Assembly: GCA_017887325.1 (NCBI GenBank)
Contig: JAGHIE010000002.1
Span: 124,001-188,000 of the forward strand
Origin: Oscillospiraceae bacterium
Lineage (GTDB): Bacteria; Bacillota; Clostridia; Oscillospirales; Ruminococcaceae
Length of the DNA: 64,000 nucleotides
Direction of reading: 5' to 3'
Part shown: one piece after another, positions 8,361 through 17,977 of the stretch
Layout: each line of letters begins with the position of its first letter
How positions within the stretch are numbered: position 1 is the first letter of the stretch
Position numbers and translations under genes: made by a program
The notes under the pieces: generated by a model
The model's database searches: none
Told to the model about the DNA's origin: nothing
What the model saw: only the letters and a program-made list of their open reading frames with translations

Positions 8361-9041
8361 TTGACAGAGTTTGAACACCAAATACAATATCATTATGTAA
8401 ATGGACGACTAATGTCAGAAGCGTTAACACACTCATCATATGTAAATGAGGGTAGAAAACATATAAAAAACAATCAAAGACTAGAATTTTTAGGCGACTC
8501 AGTTTTATCAATAATAGTTGCACAACATTTATTTGAACATTACACACATTTACCAGAAGGTGAACTTACAAAACTTAGAGCATCTTTAGTATGTGAAAAA
8601 AGTTTGCATAAATTTGCATTGAGTATTAACTTAGGAAAATATTTAGTATTGGGTAAAGGTGAAGAAAATACAGGTGGTAGAGAAAGACCATCAATACTAG
8701 CAGACGCATTTGAAGCAGTTATAGCATCAATATATTTAGATGGTGGATTAGAAAAAGCAAGAGAATTTGTATTGAGATTTATCCCAACAGATTTAGATGT
8801 AGAAAAAGTTACATATGTAAGCGATTATAAAACAGCTCTACAAGAAATTATCCAAAAAAATAAAGAAGAAAAAATAGAGTATGTAATCGTAGGAGAAAAA
8901 GGTCCAGACCACAATAAAACTTTTACAGTTGAAGTACACTTAAATTCTAATGTTATAGGAGTAGGCGAAGGCAGAAGCAAAAAACAAGCTGAACAAGTGG
9001 CAGCACAACAAGCCTTAGCTTTAATGGGATATGAAACATAG
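8361..9041 (+). CDS. rnc: Ribonuclease III
   Basis: Endonuclease that cuts double-stranded RNA in rRNA precursor and mRNA processing. The signature NQRLEFLGDSVLS carries the catalytic Glu/Asp, DAFEAVIASIYLDGG is the second acidic cluster, and the C-terminal double-stranded RNA-binding domain ends GRSKKQAEQVAAQQAL. The start is assigned to TTG 8361 because GAGGTG lies 6 bases upstream; the GTG at 8352 is part of that binding site itself. Product 226 residues. Its 3' end overlaps the next gene by 11 bases. Confidence 0.93.
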   Translation: MTEFEHQIQYHYVNGRLMSEALTHSSYVNEGRKHIKNNQRLEFLGDSVLSIIVAQHLFEHYTHLPEGELTKLRASLVCEKSLHKFALSINLGKYLVLGKGEENTGGRERPSILADAFEAVIASIYLDGGLEKAREFVLRFIPTDLDVEKVTYVSDYKTALQEIIQKNKEEKIEYVIVGEKGPDHNKTFTVEVHLNSNVIGVGEGRSKKQAEQVAAQQALALMGYET

Positions 9042-10038
9042 TAATATAGCAATATTTATCCCTCATCTAGGTTGTCCAAACCAATGTAGTTTTTGTAACC
9101 AAAACACAATAACAGGACATAAAAAATCTCCAACACCACAAGAAGTTGAACTAGAAATAGAACAAGCTATATCTAAATTAAATGGAGATTTTAACAATAC
9201 TGAAATCGCATTTTTTGGTGGTAGTTTTACAGCCATAAATAGAGATTATATGTTAGCATTGCTAAAAATAGCTAAAAAGCATGTTATCAAATATTCATTA
9301 AAAGGGATAAGAATTTCTACAAGACCTGACTGTATAGATACAGAAATATTAGATATATTAAAAGAACATAAAGTTACTGCAATAGAGCTTGGTGCTCAAA
9401 GTATGGTCGATAGAATATTACAAATGAATTATAGAGGACATACCAGTAAAGATGTAGAAGATGCCAGCAAGATGATAAAAGAATATGGCTTTGAACTTGG
9501 TCTACAAATGATGATTGGATTATATGGAGAAACTAAAGAAGATACTTTTATAACAGCAGATAAAATAATATCTTTAAAACCTAATACTGTAAGAATATAT
9601 CCAACAGTAATATTAAAAAATACTTATTTAGAAAAAGTATTTTTATCAGGAGAATATAAAGTATTTTCTTTAGAAGATAGTGTTGAAATTTGTGCAAAGC
9701 TTTTAAAAGATTTCACAGATAATAACATAAAGGTAATAAAACTAGGTCTTCATTCTTCAGAAGAAGTAGAAGAAAATATGGTAGGAGGTATCTACCATCA
9801 AGCATTTAGAGAATTGTGTGAAAGTAAAATATATTTACAAAATACACTAAACCTTATTAAACAAGAAGATATAAAAAATGGAGATAAATGCTTAATAACT
9901 GTAAATCCAAAAGCTATATCAAAAATGGTAGGTCAAAAAAGAAATAATATCAAAGCGATAGAAAATCTTGGTTTACAAGTAAGTATAAACCAAGATAGTT
10001 CACTAAAAGAATTTGAAGTTTTGGTTAAAAAGATATAA
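9031..10038 (+). CDS. Elp3-like radical SAM protein
   Basis: A radical SAM enzyme with the 4Fe-4S ligands Cys15, Cys19 and Cys22 in GCPNQCSFCNQ. FFGGSFTAI, RISTRPDCID and ELGAQSMVD match the Elp3/YhcC-type radical SAM core. At 335 residues it lacks the GNAT acetyltransferase domain of true Elp3. It overlaps rnc by 11 bases and is followed 20 bases later by smc; this rnc-radical SAM-smc order recurs in clostridia. An RNA-related substrate is plausible but I cannot name it. Confidence 0.85.
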   Translation: MKHSNIAIFIPHLGCPNQCSFCNQNTITGHKKSPTPQEVELEIEQAISKLNGDFNNTEIAFFGGSFTAINRDYMLALLKIAKKHVIKYSLKGIRISTRPDCIDTEILDILKEHKVTAIELGAQSMVDRILQMNYRGHTSKDVEDASKMIKEYGFELGLQMMIGLYGETKEDTFITADKIISLKPNTVRIYPTVILKNTYLEKVFLSGEYKVFSLEDSVEICAKLLKDFTDNNIKVIKLGLHSSEEVEENMVGGIYHQAFRELCESKIYLQNTLNLIKQEDIKNGDKCLITVNPKAISKMVGQKRNNIKAIENLGLQVSINQDSSLKEFEVLVKKI

Positions 10039-10058
10039 TAAATTAAAGGACAGTGCAT

Positions 10059-13000
10059 ATGGTATTAAAATATCTGGAAATACAAGGTTTTAAATCATTC
10101 CCTGATAAAACTAAAATAACTTTTAATCAAGGCTTAACAGCAGTGGTAGGGCCTAATGGTAGTGGTAAAAGTAATATATCTGATGCTATAAGATGGGTAA
10201 TGGGAGAACAATCAAACAAAAGTTTGAGAGGTTCTAACATGGAAGATGTTATCTTTACAGGTACTAAAACAAGAAAATCACAAGGATTTGCACAAGTATC
10301 ATTATCAATAGATAACACAGATAGAACATTACCTGTTGAAAAAGATGAAGTAATAATCACAAGAAGATATTCTCGTTCAGGTGATAGTGACTATTTAATA
10401 AACGGCTCTAATGTAAGACTTAAAGATATAAATGAGTTGTTTATGGATACTGGTCTTGGTAAAGACGGTTATGCTATGGTAGGTCAAGGCAGAATTGCTG
10501 AAATAGTACAATCTAAAAGTGATGAAAGAAGAATCATTTTTGAAGAAGCAGCAGGTATATCAAAATTCCGTTCAAGAAGAAACGAAGCTCAAAAGAAACT
10601 AAATTTAGCTGAAGAAAATTTAGTAAGATTAAGAGATATTTTAAGTGAATTAGAAGGACGAGTTGAACCTTTAAGAATACAATCAGAAAAAGCAAAAGAA
10701 TTTATAGAATTATCTGATAAAAAGAAAACTGCTGAAATTTCTATATGGTTTAATACTTTGGAACAATCTAATAAATTATTAAAAGATGAATCTGACAAAA
10801 TATTAGCAAGAAATATTGAACATAAAGAAGTAGAAACAGAAATAGAAAAAGTAGAGCAAGAAATACAATCTATATATGATTTAATGCAACAATGTCTAGT
10901 TGATATAGATAATTTAAGAAAAGAAAAAGATAATTGTGAACAAGAAATATCACAAGCTCAAGCAAATTTAGCAGTATGTGAAAATAACATACTACATAAT
11001 AACAACAATAAAGAAAGAATTATTAAAGAAATAGAAAGCTATAATAATTCTCAAGAAAATTTAAAATTAGAGCTAATAAAAAACCAAGAAGAAAAATTAA
11101 TTAACTCTAATAAAGTTAAAGATATAAATTCTCAAATAAAAGAAAAAGAGCAACAACTCTTATTATTAAGTCAAAGAAGTGAAGATTTTTCTAGCAGTGC
11201 TACACTATTAAATACTAAAATAAACAATCTAAACATAACTCAATCAGAATATAGAATGACTTTAAATCAACTTAGAACTCAAGTTGAAGAAGAAAAACTA
11301 CGATTTGAAAATAATAATAGTAACCTTGAAAATAGAAAAGAAAACTTAAAGTATATTGAGGAAGAATTCGAAAATGCAAATGAATTATCAAATCATTTAA
11401 AAAACAAACTTACAGAATACAACAATATTTTACAAGGTTATAGGTTAAAATTAAAATCAAAGAATGATGATTTATTAGAACATCAAAAAGAATATTCTAA
11501 ACAAGAGTTTAAAGCTAAAGAAAAAATACAAAAAGCAAATTTACTACAAGATTTAGAAAAAAATCTTGAAGGATTTGCTTATAGTGTAAAGTCTGTGCTT
11601 AATAAATCAAAACAAGGAGTTTTGAGTGGTATTTTAGGAACAGTATCTCAACTTATCACAGTTCCACAAGAATATCAAACAGCAATAGAAATAGCAATAG
11701 GACAAGCTTTACAGAATATTGTTGTTGAAACAGAAGAAGATGGTAAAAAAGCTATAAACTACTTAAAAAGAGAAAACTCTGGTAGAGCAACATTTTTACC
11801 ACTAACATCTGTAAAGGGCAATCGCTTAACACAAAATGGTGTTGAAAACGAGCAAGGGTTTATATCTATAGGTAGTGATTTACTAAAATTTGATAGTAAA
11901 TATCAAGGTATAGTAAATTACTTGCTAGGTAGAATAGTAATTGTAGACAATATAGATAATGCTGTTTTAATAGCTAAAAAATATAATTATAAATTTAAAA
12001 TAGTAACACTTGACGGTCAAGTATTAAATGTAGGTGGTGCTATGACTGGTGGTTCTAAAAATAAATCTCAAGGATTTTTAAGCAGAAAAACAGACATAGA
12101 CAACCTTTTAAAAGAAGCTGAAACAATACGACAAGAGTGTCTACAAATGAAAGAAGTTGAAGGTAGAAAACTAGAAGAAATTTCTACAATCAAGAGAAAA
12201 ATATCAAAAGTTGAAAATGAAATAATAACTGTAAATCAAGATATAATTCGATGTGAAGGTGAACAAAAAAGATTATCTTTGCAAATAGAGCAAGAAAAAC
12301 AGTTATTAACAGAAATGCTATCTGGTTTATCAAATTACAAAGATAAAATGGATAGTTTAAAAAATAAAATCGAAGATACTAATAATTTGTTATTAGATAT
12401 AGATAAAAAACTTGAAGAAGCAAAACAAAAGTTAAAATCTGTAGAAGGTCAAAGCGATGACTATTTAGAAAATAAAAACAAATTATTAGAAGAAATATCA
12501 AATTTAAAATATCTAAAAATTGAAATACAAAAAGATATAGAAAATCTAAATAACTTAATTGATAATCTACAAAACAAAAATGATACAAGTAATGAGCAAT
12601 TAACAAGATTAAATCAAGAGTTATTACAAATACAAAACACAAATTCTGAAATAGAAAAAAATATCTCAGAAAATAAATTGTTGATAAACACTTTAAAAGA
12701 AAAATCTAAAAACTCTGAAATAGAAGTTTCAAATAAGATGAAGCTTAGAAATGAACTTGAAGAAAAAACAACAATTCTAAGAAAAGACGAAAAAGTTTTA
12801 TCAGTTCAAAAAGAAAGATTGTCACAACAACTAGCAAGACTCGAAGAAAGAAAATTGTCTATACAAAAAGAATATGATATAATCATTGGTAAATTGTGGG
12901 ACGAATATCAACTAACAAAGAGTGAAGCTATGCAGTATTGTATTGAAGTTGATGACATATCAAAACTCAATAGAGATTTAGTTTCATTAAAACAAAAAAT

Positions 13001-13628
13001 AAGAGCATTGGGAAGTGTAAATGTATCTGCTATAGATGAGTATAAAGAAGTATCAGAAAGATACGAGTTTTTGAATAACCAAATAAAAGATGTAGAACAT
13101 TCAAAAGCAGAATTACTCAAAATGATAGAAGAACTAACACAAACAATGAAGGAAATATTCTTACAAAACTTTAATTTAATAAATTCTAATTTCAAACGAA
13201 TATTTGTTGAATTGTTTGGTGGAGGAAAAGCAGAGCTTAAATTGGTAGATGACTCAGACATATTAAACTGTGGCATAGAAATATTTGTTGAACCACCTGG
13301 AAAAATAATAAAAAGTTTAAGTTTATTATCTGGTGGAGAACAAGCTTTTATTGCAATTGCAATATATTTTGCTATACTAAAAGTAAGACCTGCGCCATTC
13401 TGTGTACTAGATGAAATAGAAGCAGCTCTTGATGATGTTAATGTAAGCAAATATGCAAAATATTTAAGACTGATGAGTGATAATACACAATTTATAATGA
13501 TAACTCACCGTAGAGGTACAATGGAAGAAGCAGATGTTTTATATGGTGTAACAATGCAAGAAGACGGTATCTCAAAAGTATTGCAACTAAATGTTAGTGA
13601 GATAGAAAGCAAAATGGAACTAGAGTAA
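10059..13628 (+). CDS. smc: Chromosome segregation ATPase SMC
   Basis: Condenses and segregates the chromosome with ScpA/ScpB. The 1189-residue protein has Walker A GPNGSGKS near residues 31-38, a long coiled coil, a hinge at about 515-660 (GILGTVSQLI to GGAMTGGS), a returning coiled coil, then the ABC signature LSLLSGGEQAF near residue 1088 and Walker B CVLDEIEAALDD near 1114. I use ATG 10059, 8 bases after AAAGGA; the GTG at 10053 is too close to it. ftsY follows after 13 bases, as in Bacillus. Confidence 0.97.
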   Translation: MVLKYLEIQGFKSFPDKTKITFNQGLTAVVGPNGSGKSNISDAIRWVMGEQSNKSLRGSNMEDVIFTGTKTRKSQGFAQVSLSIDNTDRTLPVEKDEVIITRRYSRSGDSDYLINGSNVRLKDINELFMDTGLGKDGYAMVGQGRIAEIVQSKSDERRIIFEEAAGISKFRSRRNEAQKKLNLAEENLVRLRDILSELEGRVEPLRIQSEKAKEFIELSDKKKTAEISIWFNTLEQSNKLLKDESDKILARNIEHKEVETEIEKVEQEIQSIYDLMQQCLVDIDNLRKEKDNCEQEISQAQANLAVCENNILHNNNNKERIIKEIESYNNSQENLKLELIKNQEEKLINSNKVKDINSQIKEKEQQLLLLSQRSEDFSSSATLLNTKINNLNITQSEYRMTLNQLRTQVEEEKLRFENNNSNLENRKENLKYIEEEFENANELSNHLKNKLTEYNNILQGYRLKLKSKNDDLLEHQKEYSKQEFKAKEKIQKANLLQDLEKNLEGFAYSVKSVLNKSKQGVLSGILGTVSQLITVPQEYQTAIEIAIGQALQNIVVETEEDGKKAINYLKRENSGRATFLPLTSVKGNRLTQNGVENEQGFISIGSDLLKFDSKYQGIVNYLLGRIVIVDNIDNAVLIAKKYNYKFKIVTLDGQVLNVGGAMTGGSKNKSQGFLSRKTDIDNLLKEAETIRQECLQMKEVEGRKLEEISTIKRKISKVENEIITVNQDIIRCEGEQKRLSLQIEQEKQLLTEMLSGLSNYKDKMDSLKNKIEDTNNLLLDIDKKLEEAKQKLKSVEGQSDDYLENKNKLLEEISNLKYLKIEIQKDIENLNNLIDNLQNKNDTSNEQLTRLNQELLQIQNTNSEIEKNISENKLLINTLKEKSKNSEIEVSNKMKLRNELEEKTTILRKDEKVLSVQKERLSQQLARLEERKLSIQKEYDIIIGKLWDEYQLTKSEAMQYCIEVDDISKLNRDLVSLKQKIRALGSVNVSAIDEYKEVSERYEFLNNQIKDVEHSKAELLKMIEELTQTMKEIFLQNFNLINSNFKRIFVELFGGGKAELKLVDDSDILNCGIEIFVEPPGKIIKSLSLLSGGEQAFIAIAIYFAILKVRPAPFCVLDEIEAALDDVNVSKYAKYLRLMSDNTQFIMITHRRGTMEEADVLYGVTMQEDGISKVLQLNVSEIESKMELE

Positions 13629-13641
13629 AAGGAGATATAGT

Positions 13642-14547
13642 ATGGGATTTTTTGATAAAATTAAGCAAGGACTTAAAAAGACAAAAGATTCAATGGTAAA
13701 ACAAGTAGAAACACTAATTCACTCTTTTACCAAAATAGATGAAGAATTTTTTGAAGAATTAGAAGAAACATTAATTATGTCCGATGTTGGTGTGTCAACA
13801 TCAGTAAAGATATGTGAAAAATTAAGAGCAAAAGTAAAAGAAACTGGCGAAACAGACCCAAATAATATCAAAGGTATGATAAAAGAAATTATTTGTGAAA
13901 TGTTAGCAGGTGGAGAAGAATTAAACATATCTACACAACCATCAATGATTTTAGTTATAGGTGTAAACGGAGTTGGTAAAACAACAACAATAGGTAAACT
14001 TGCATATGACTTAAAATCAAAAGGTAAAAAAGTTATATTAGGTGCAGCTGATACATTCAGAGCAGCAGCTATTGAACAACTAGAAATATGGAGCGATAGA
14101 GCTGGTGTTGATATAATCAAACATAAAGAAGGTGCAGACCCAGCAGCTGTAGTGTTTGATACAATCAGTGCAGGTAAATCTAGAAAAGCAGATGTAATAA
14201 TTTGTGATACAGCAGGAAGATTGCACAATAAAAAACATCTAATGGATGAACTTGCAAAAATAGGTAGAGTAATCGACAGAGAATTAGAAAATGCAGATAA
14301 AGAAATACTACTTGTTTTAGATGCAACTACTGGACAAAATGCAGTAAATCAAGCAAAACAATTCAAAGAAGCAGCTGGAATTACAGGTATTGTTTTAACA
14401 AAACTTGACGGAACAGCTAGAGGTGGTATTGTAATAGCTATAAAAGAAGAATTAGGCCTACCAGTAAAATATATTGGAGTAGGTGAACAAATAGACGACT
14501 TACAACCATTTGACCCTAAAGCTTTTGCAGATGCTTTATTTGACTAG
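13642..14547 (+). CDS. ftsY: Signal recognition particle receptor FtsY
   Basis: Membrane-associated GTPase that receives ribosome-nascent chain complexes from SRP. The 301-residue protein contains the NG domains only, with a short amphipathic N-terminus (MGFFDKIKQGLKKTKDS), G1 loop GVNGVGKTTTIGKLA near residue 107, DTFRAAAIEQL, DTAGRLHNK and TKLDGTARGG. The long acidic A domain of the E. coli protein is absent, as usual in Gram-positives. AAAGGAG precedes the ATG. Coupled behind smc. Confidence 0.96.
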   Translation: MGFFDKIKQGLKKTKDSMVKQVETLIHSFTKIDEEFFEELEETLIMSDVGVSTSVKICEKLRAKVKETGETDPNNIKGMIKEIICEMLAGGEELNISTQPSMILVIGVNGVGKTTTIGKLAYDLKSKGKKVILGAADTFRAAAIEQLEIWSDRAGVDIIKHKEGADPAAVVFDTISAGKSRKADVIICDTAGRLHNKKHLMDELAKIGRVIDRELENADKEILLVLDATTGQNAVNQAKQFKEAAGITGIVLTKLDGTARGGIVIAIKEELGLPVKYIGVGEQIDDLQPFDPKAFADALFD

Positions 14548-14571
14548 TTAAAGAAAGCGAGAATAAGATTT

Positions 14572-15156
14572 ATGAAAGTAGTAATAGCAACAAAAAACAA
14601 TCATAAACTAGTTGAGTTTAAAAGAATATTAGAACCATTGGGTTATGAAGTTTTATCACAAGCTGATGTAAATATTGATATTGATGTTGAAGAAACAGCA
14701 ACTACATTTGAAGGAAACTCTGCTTTAAAAGCAAAAGCAATATATGATGCAACTAAAATGATAACTATTGCAGATGACTCTGGATTAGAAGTTGATTATT
14801 TAAATGGAGAACCTGGCGTTTATTCAGCTAGATATGGTGGAGAAGGTAAAAACGACAAAGATAGATGTAATCTAGTATTAGAAAAAATGCAAGGTGTTGA
14901 AAAAGAAAAAAGAACAGCACGATTTGTATGTGCAATACATATGATTATGTCTGAAGAAGATCAAAGAACATACAAAGGTGTTTGCGAAGGATATATAGGC
15001 TTTGACTTTAAAGGTGACAACGGCTTTGGATATGACCCTATCTTTATGGTGAATGATAATGATAGTTTTGCTACATTATCAGGAGAAGAAAAAGACAAGC
15101 TAAGTCACAGAGGAAAAGCTTTACAAAAAATGGAAGCTGATTTAAAACAAAAATAA
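14572..15156 (+). CDS. rdgB: XTP/dITP diphosphatase (RdgB/HAM1 family)
   Basis: Hydrolyses non-canonical purine triphosphates (XTP, dITP, ITP) to monophosphates, keeping them out of DNA and RNA. The 194-residue product shows VIATKNNHKLVEFKRIL, ADDSGLEVDYLNGEPGVYSARY, GFGYDPIF and the final LSHRGKAL motif, all family hallmarks. It lies 24 bases after ftsY and 21 bases before a YhbY gene, so it is probably co-transcribed with both. Confidence 0.95.
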   Translation: MKVVIATKNNHKLVEFKRILEPLGYEVLSQADVNIDIDVEETATTFEGNSALKAKAIYDATKMITIADDSGLEVDYLNGEPGVYSARYGGEGKNDKDRCNLVLEKMQGVEKEKRTARFVCAIHMIMSEEDQRTYKGVCEGYIGFDFKGDNGFGYDPIFMVNDNDSFATLSGEEKDKLSHRGKALQKMEADLKQK

Positions 15157-15177
15157 TATAGAAAAAGAGGTTATTAT

Positions 15178-15468
15178 ATGTTAACAAGTAAACAAAGAGC
15201 AAACTTGCGTTCAAAAGCAAATTCAATGGAAACAATTTTACAAGTAGGAAAAAGTGGTGTAGGAGATACACTAGTAAAACAAGTTGAAGATGCGTTATTA
15301 GCAAGAGAAATGATAAAAATAAAAGTTTTAGAAAACTCATTATTAACAGCAAGAGAAGTAGCAACAGAATTATCAGAAAAAACTGGTTGTGATGTAGTTC
15401 AAGTTATAGGTACAAGATTAGTTTTATTTAAAAGAAACAATAAAAAACCAATTTATGATTTAGACTAA
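15178..15468 (+). CDS. yhbY: YhbY/CRM-domain RNA-binding protein
   Basis: A 96-residue CRM-domain protein of the type that associates with pre-50S particles. The start LTSKQRANLRSKANSMETIL, VGKSGVGDTLVKQVEDAL with its GxxG-like loop, and the ending VVQVIGTRLVLFKRNNK are typical. It sits between the XTP pyrophosphatase and nadD, a widely conserved Firmicutes order (yhbY-nadD-yqeK-rsfS). Confidence 0.92.
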   Translation: MLTSKQRANLRSKANSMETILQVGKSGVGDTLVKQVEDALLAREMIKIKVLENSLLTAREVATELSEKTGCDVVQVIGTRLVLFKRNNKKPIYDLD

Positions 15469-15508
15469 TCAAAGTATATCAACTGTAAAATAATACTGGA
15501 GGAAAACT

Positions 15509-16108
15509 ATGAATCGCATTGCAATATTTGGTGGAACATTTAATCCTATACATAAAGGTCATATTAATTTATGTTTAGAATGTAATGAATATTTTAATTT
15601 TGATAAAATACTATTAATACCAACAAATATCCCACCACACAAACAAGTAAAAGAATTAGCCACTAATTACCAAAGATTAAAAATGTGTAAATTAGCTATA
15701 AAAAACAAACCATTGTTTGAAGTTAACGATATTGAAATGCGATTATCCGGTATAAGCTATACCATTAATACAATAAAAGAAATTCAAAATAAATATCCTA
15801 ATAGCCAATTATATTTAATAATTGGAAGTGATATGTTATTTATGTTTAATAGATGGTATGAATATAAAGAAATACTAAATAGGGTAATACTAATAGTTGG
15901 TGCAAGACAAGATAATGAATATCAAAAAATGATAGACTATGTAAAAAACGAATTAAATAATAATAAAAATGTAAAAATAATAAAAATAAAAACGGTTGAA
16001 ATATCATCTACACAAATAAGAAATGAATTAAAAAATAAAGTAAACCCATCATTACTAGATAGTAGAGTTTATGAATATATAGTAAAAAATAATATATATA
16101 TTTCTTAA
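15509..16108 (+). CDS. nadD: Nicotinate-nucleotide adenylyltransferase
   Basis: Joins nicotinate mononucleotide and ATP to give deamido-NAD in NAD synthesis. The nucleotidyltransferase motif GGTFNPIHKGH is at residues 8-18, IPTNIPPHK and the C-terminal ISSTQIRNEL (the ISSTxIR motif) are in place, and 199 residues is normal. TGGAGG precedes the ATG. It forms one unit with yqeK 11 or so bases downstream. Confidence 0.95.
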   Translation: MNRIAIFGGTFNPIHKGHINLCLECNEYFNFDKILLIPTNIPPHKQVKELATNYQRLKMCKLAIKNKPLFEVNDIEMRLSGISYTINTIKEIQNKYPNSQLYLIIGSDMLFMFNRWYEYKEILNRVILIVGARQDNEYQKMIDYVKNELNNNKNVKIIKIKTVEISSTQIRNELKNKVNPSLLDSRVYEYIVKNNIYIS

Positions 16109-16131
16109 ATAGTAGAAAGGTGTTGAAAAAA

Positions 16132-16707
16132 ATGATAAAATTAGAGCTAGAAAATGTAGCTAAAAAAAATTTGTCAAAATATCGTTTAACACACAGCATA
16201 AATGTAGAAAAACAAGCTAGTATTTTAGCACAAAAATATGATGAAGACATACAAAAATGTGAAATAGCTGGGATTTTACATGATATAACTAAAGAATTTG
16301 ATGATGAAACTCAATTGCAAATGATGTTAAAATCTGATATAATCATACCTGATATCGTATTAAGAACACCAAAACTATATCACTCAGTGACAGGTATGAT
16401 ATATGCAAAACAAGAATTAAATATTCAAGATGAAGATATATTAAATGCAATAAGATATCATACAACAGCTAGAGCAAATATGTCTAAACTAGAAAAGATT
16501 ATTTATATAGCAGATGGAACTTCTATAGACAGAACATATGAAGAAGCAGAACATTTTAGAGAATTATCTTTTGTGGATTTAGACTTATGTATGTTTGAAA
16601 TGATAAAATTTACTATGCAGTATTTAATAAAAGATAACAATCTTATTCCGATAGATACAATACAAGCATATAACGAATACGCCTTAAAGCTAAAAAGTAA
16701 AAAATAA
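16132..16707 (+). CDS. yqeK: YqeK-type HD-domain phosphohydrolase
   Basis: Members of this family hydrolyse diadenosine tetraphosphate symmetrically to two ADP. The 191-residue product has LTHSINVEKQA, the HD pair in AGILHDITKEF, YHSVTGMIYA and IRYHTTARANMS, giving the His and Asp metal ligands. ATG 16132 is preferred; the GTG at 16120 overlaps the ribosome-binding site GAAAGGTG. Located between nadD and an LCP gene as in other Firmicutes. Confidence 0.9.
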   Translation: MIKLELENVAKKNLSKYRLTHSINVEKQASILAQKYDEDIQKCEIAGILHDITKEFDDETQLQMMLKSDIIIPDIVLRTPKLYHSVTGMIYAKQELNIQDEDILNAIRYHTTARANMSKLEKIIYIADGTSIDRTYEEAEHFRELSFVDLDLCMFEMIKFTMQYLIKDNNLIPIDTIQAYNEYALKLKSKK

Positions 16708-16740
16708 CATCTTATCTACGGGATAAAGTAAGGAGTTTCT

Positions 16741-17931
16741 ATGAGAGATAACAGAAATGAAAGAAACAACTCTAGAAATACAAATCAAAGAGTAGTTAGA
16801 GGTTCAAGCAGGCCTACGAATAATTATAATCAGCGATATTCAAATCCAAGAAATTATGATTATTATGAAAGGCAATCACGACAACCAAACAGACGAAGAC
16901 AAGACCCTAGATATAACAATAGTTATGATTATCCTAATAACAGGACTGTAGTTAAAAGGAAAAGAAGACTAAACAAAAAAGGGAAATTTGTCATAACATT
17001 ATTTATATTAATGTTAACAGCAATAGTTGGATATTTTGTATTGTTTAATATGCAACTATTTAATGGAGAAGTTGGTGGACTGTTCAAAGGAATAGGTACT
17101 CCTGATGATCTAAAAGGTAAACAGGTAAATTTTTTAGTATTAGGTATAGCAGATGACCCTAATGAAAGAGAACAAACAAGACTTACTGACTTAATGGCGG
17201 TAGTATCTGTAGATTTTGAAAACGATGAAGCTAATGTTTTACAAATACCAAGAGATACATTCATAGGTGATGAAACGCCAACGGGAAAAATGAACGCAAT
17301 ATATAATCGTGACCCTGACTATTGGGATTATCATGGATTAGAAGGTTTATCCAAAATGATAAACGAAATGTTTAAACTCACTATAGACCATTATGTAACT
17401 ATGGATATGGAAGGATTTAGAGATATAGTAGATGCTATTGGTGGAGTAACAATGAATGTTCCAGCTGATGTGGAATTAAATGGTACTTACGTATACGCAG
17501 GAGAACAAACATTAAATGGAGACCAAGCAATAGCAGTTGTGAGAACTAGAAATATATATTCCAACCAAGATATTGGTAGAATGGAAACACAACGAGAATT
17601 TATGAAAGCTTTTGTTAGTAAAGTTTTAAGTTTAGGAAAAATGGATATAGCAAAACTAGCTCCAACCTGTATAAAATATGTAAATACTGATGTTACACTA
17701 AATCAAGGGCTAAAATATTATAAAGCTATCTCTGGATTAAATATGCAAAATTTTAATATATTCTCACCAGAAGGAACTCCTGATGAATATAACAGCTATT
17801 CATTAGGAATTCAAGATGTGTATGTATTAGATAAAGAAGCAACAGCAACAATGCTTAATGAAAATTTCAGAAAACATACAGAACCTGTTCCTGCTGAAAT
17901 GTTAAAAATAAAATCATTAGAGGATTATTAA
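16741..17931 (+). CDS. LCP-family cell-wall glycopolymer transferase (copy 1)
   Basis: LytR-CpsA-Psr proteins attach teichoic acids or other polymers to peptidoglycan on the outer face of the membrane. The first 75 residues are an Arg/Asn/Tyr-rich cytoplasmic tail, followed by one membrane helix (KFVITLFILMLTAIVGYFVL) and the LCP domain with NFLVLGIADDPNEREQTRLTD, LQIPRDT, the repeated GGVTMNVP and AIAVVRTRN; the arginines that bind the pyrophosphate of the lipid donor are present. 396 residues. It is followed by a second LCP gene of clear common origin. Confidence 0.92.
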   Translation: MRDNRNERNNSRNTNQRVVRGSSRPTNNYNQRYSNPRNYDYYERQSRQPNRRRQDPRYNNSYDYPNNRTVVKRKRRLNKKGKFVITLFILMLTAIVGYFVLFNMQLFNGEVGGLFKGIGTPDDLKGKQVNFLVLGIADDPNEREQTRLTDLMAVVSVDFENDEANVLQIPRDTFIGDETPTGKMNAIYNRDPDYWDYHGLEGLSKMINEMFKLTIDHYVTMDMEGFRDIVDAIGGVTMNVPADVELNGTYVYAGEQTLNGDQAIAVVRTRNIYSNQDIGRMETQREFMKAFVSKVLSLGKMDIAKLAPTCIKYVNTDVTLNQGLKYYKAISGLNMQNFNIFSPEGTPDEYNSYSLGIQDVYVLDKEATATMLNENFRKHTEPVPAEMLKIKSLEDY

Positions 17932-17977
17932 AATAAATATATATGGAAGAAGAAAAATGGTATAGGGGAACTAAATT

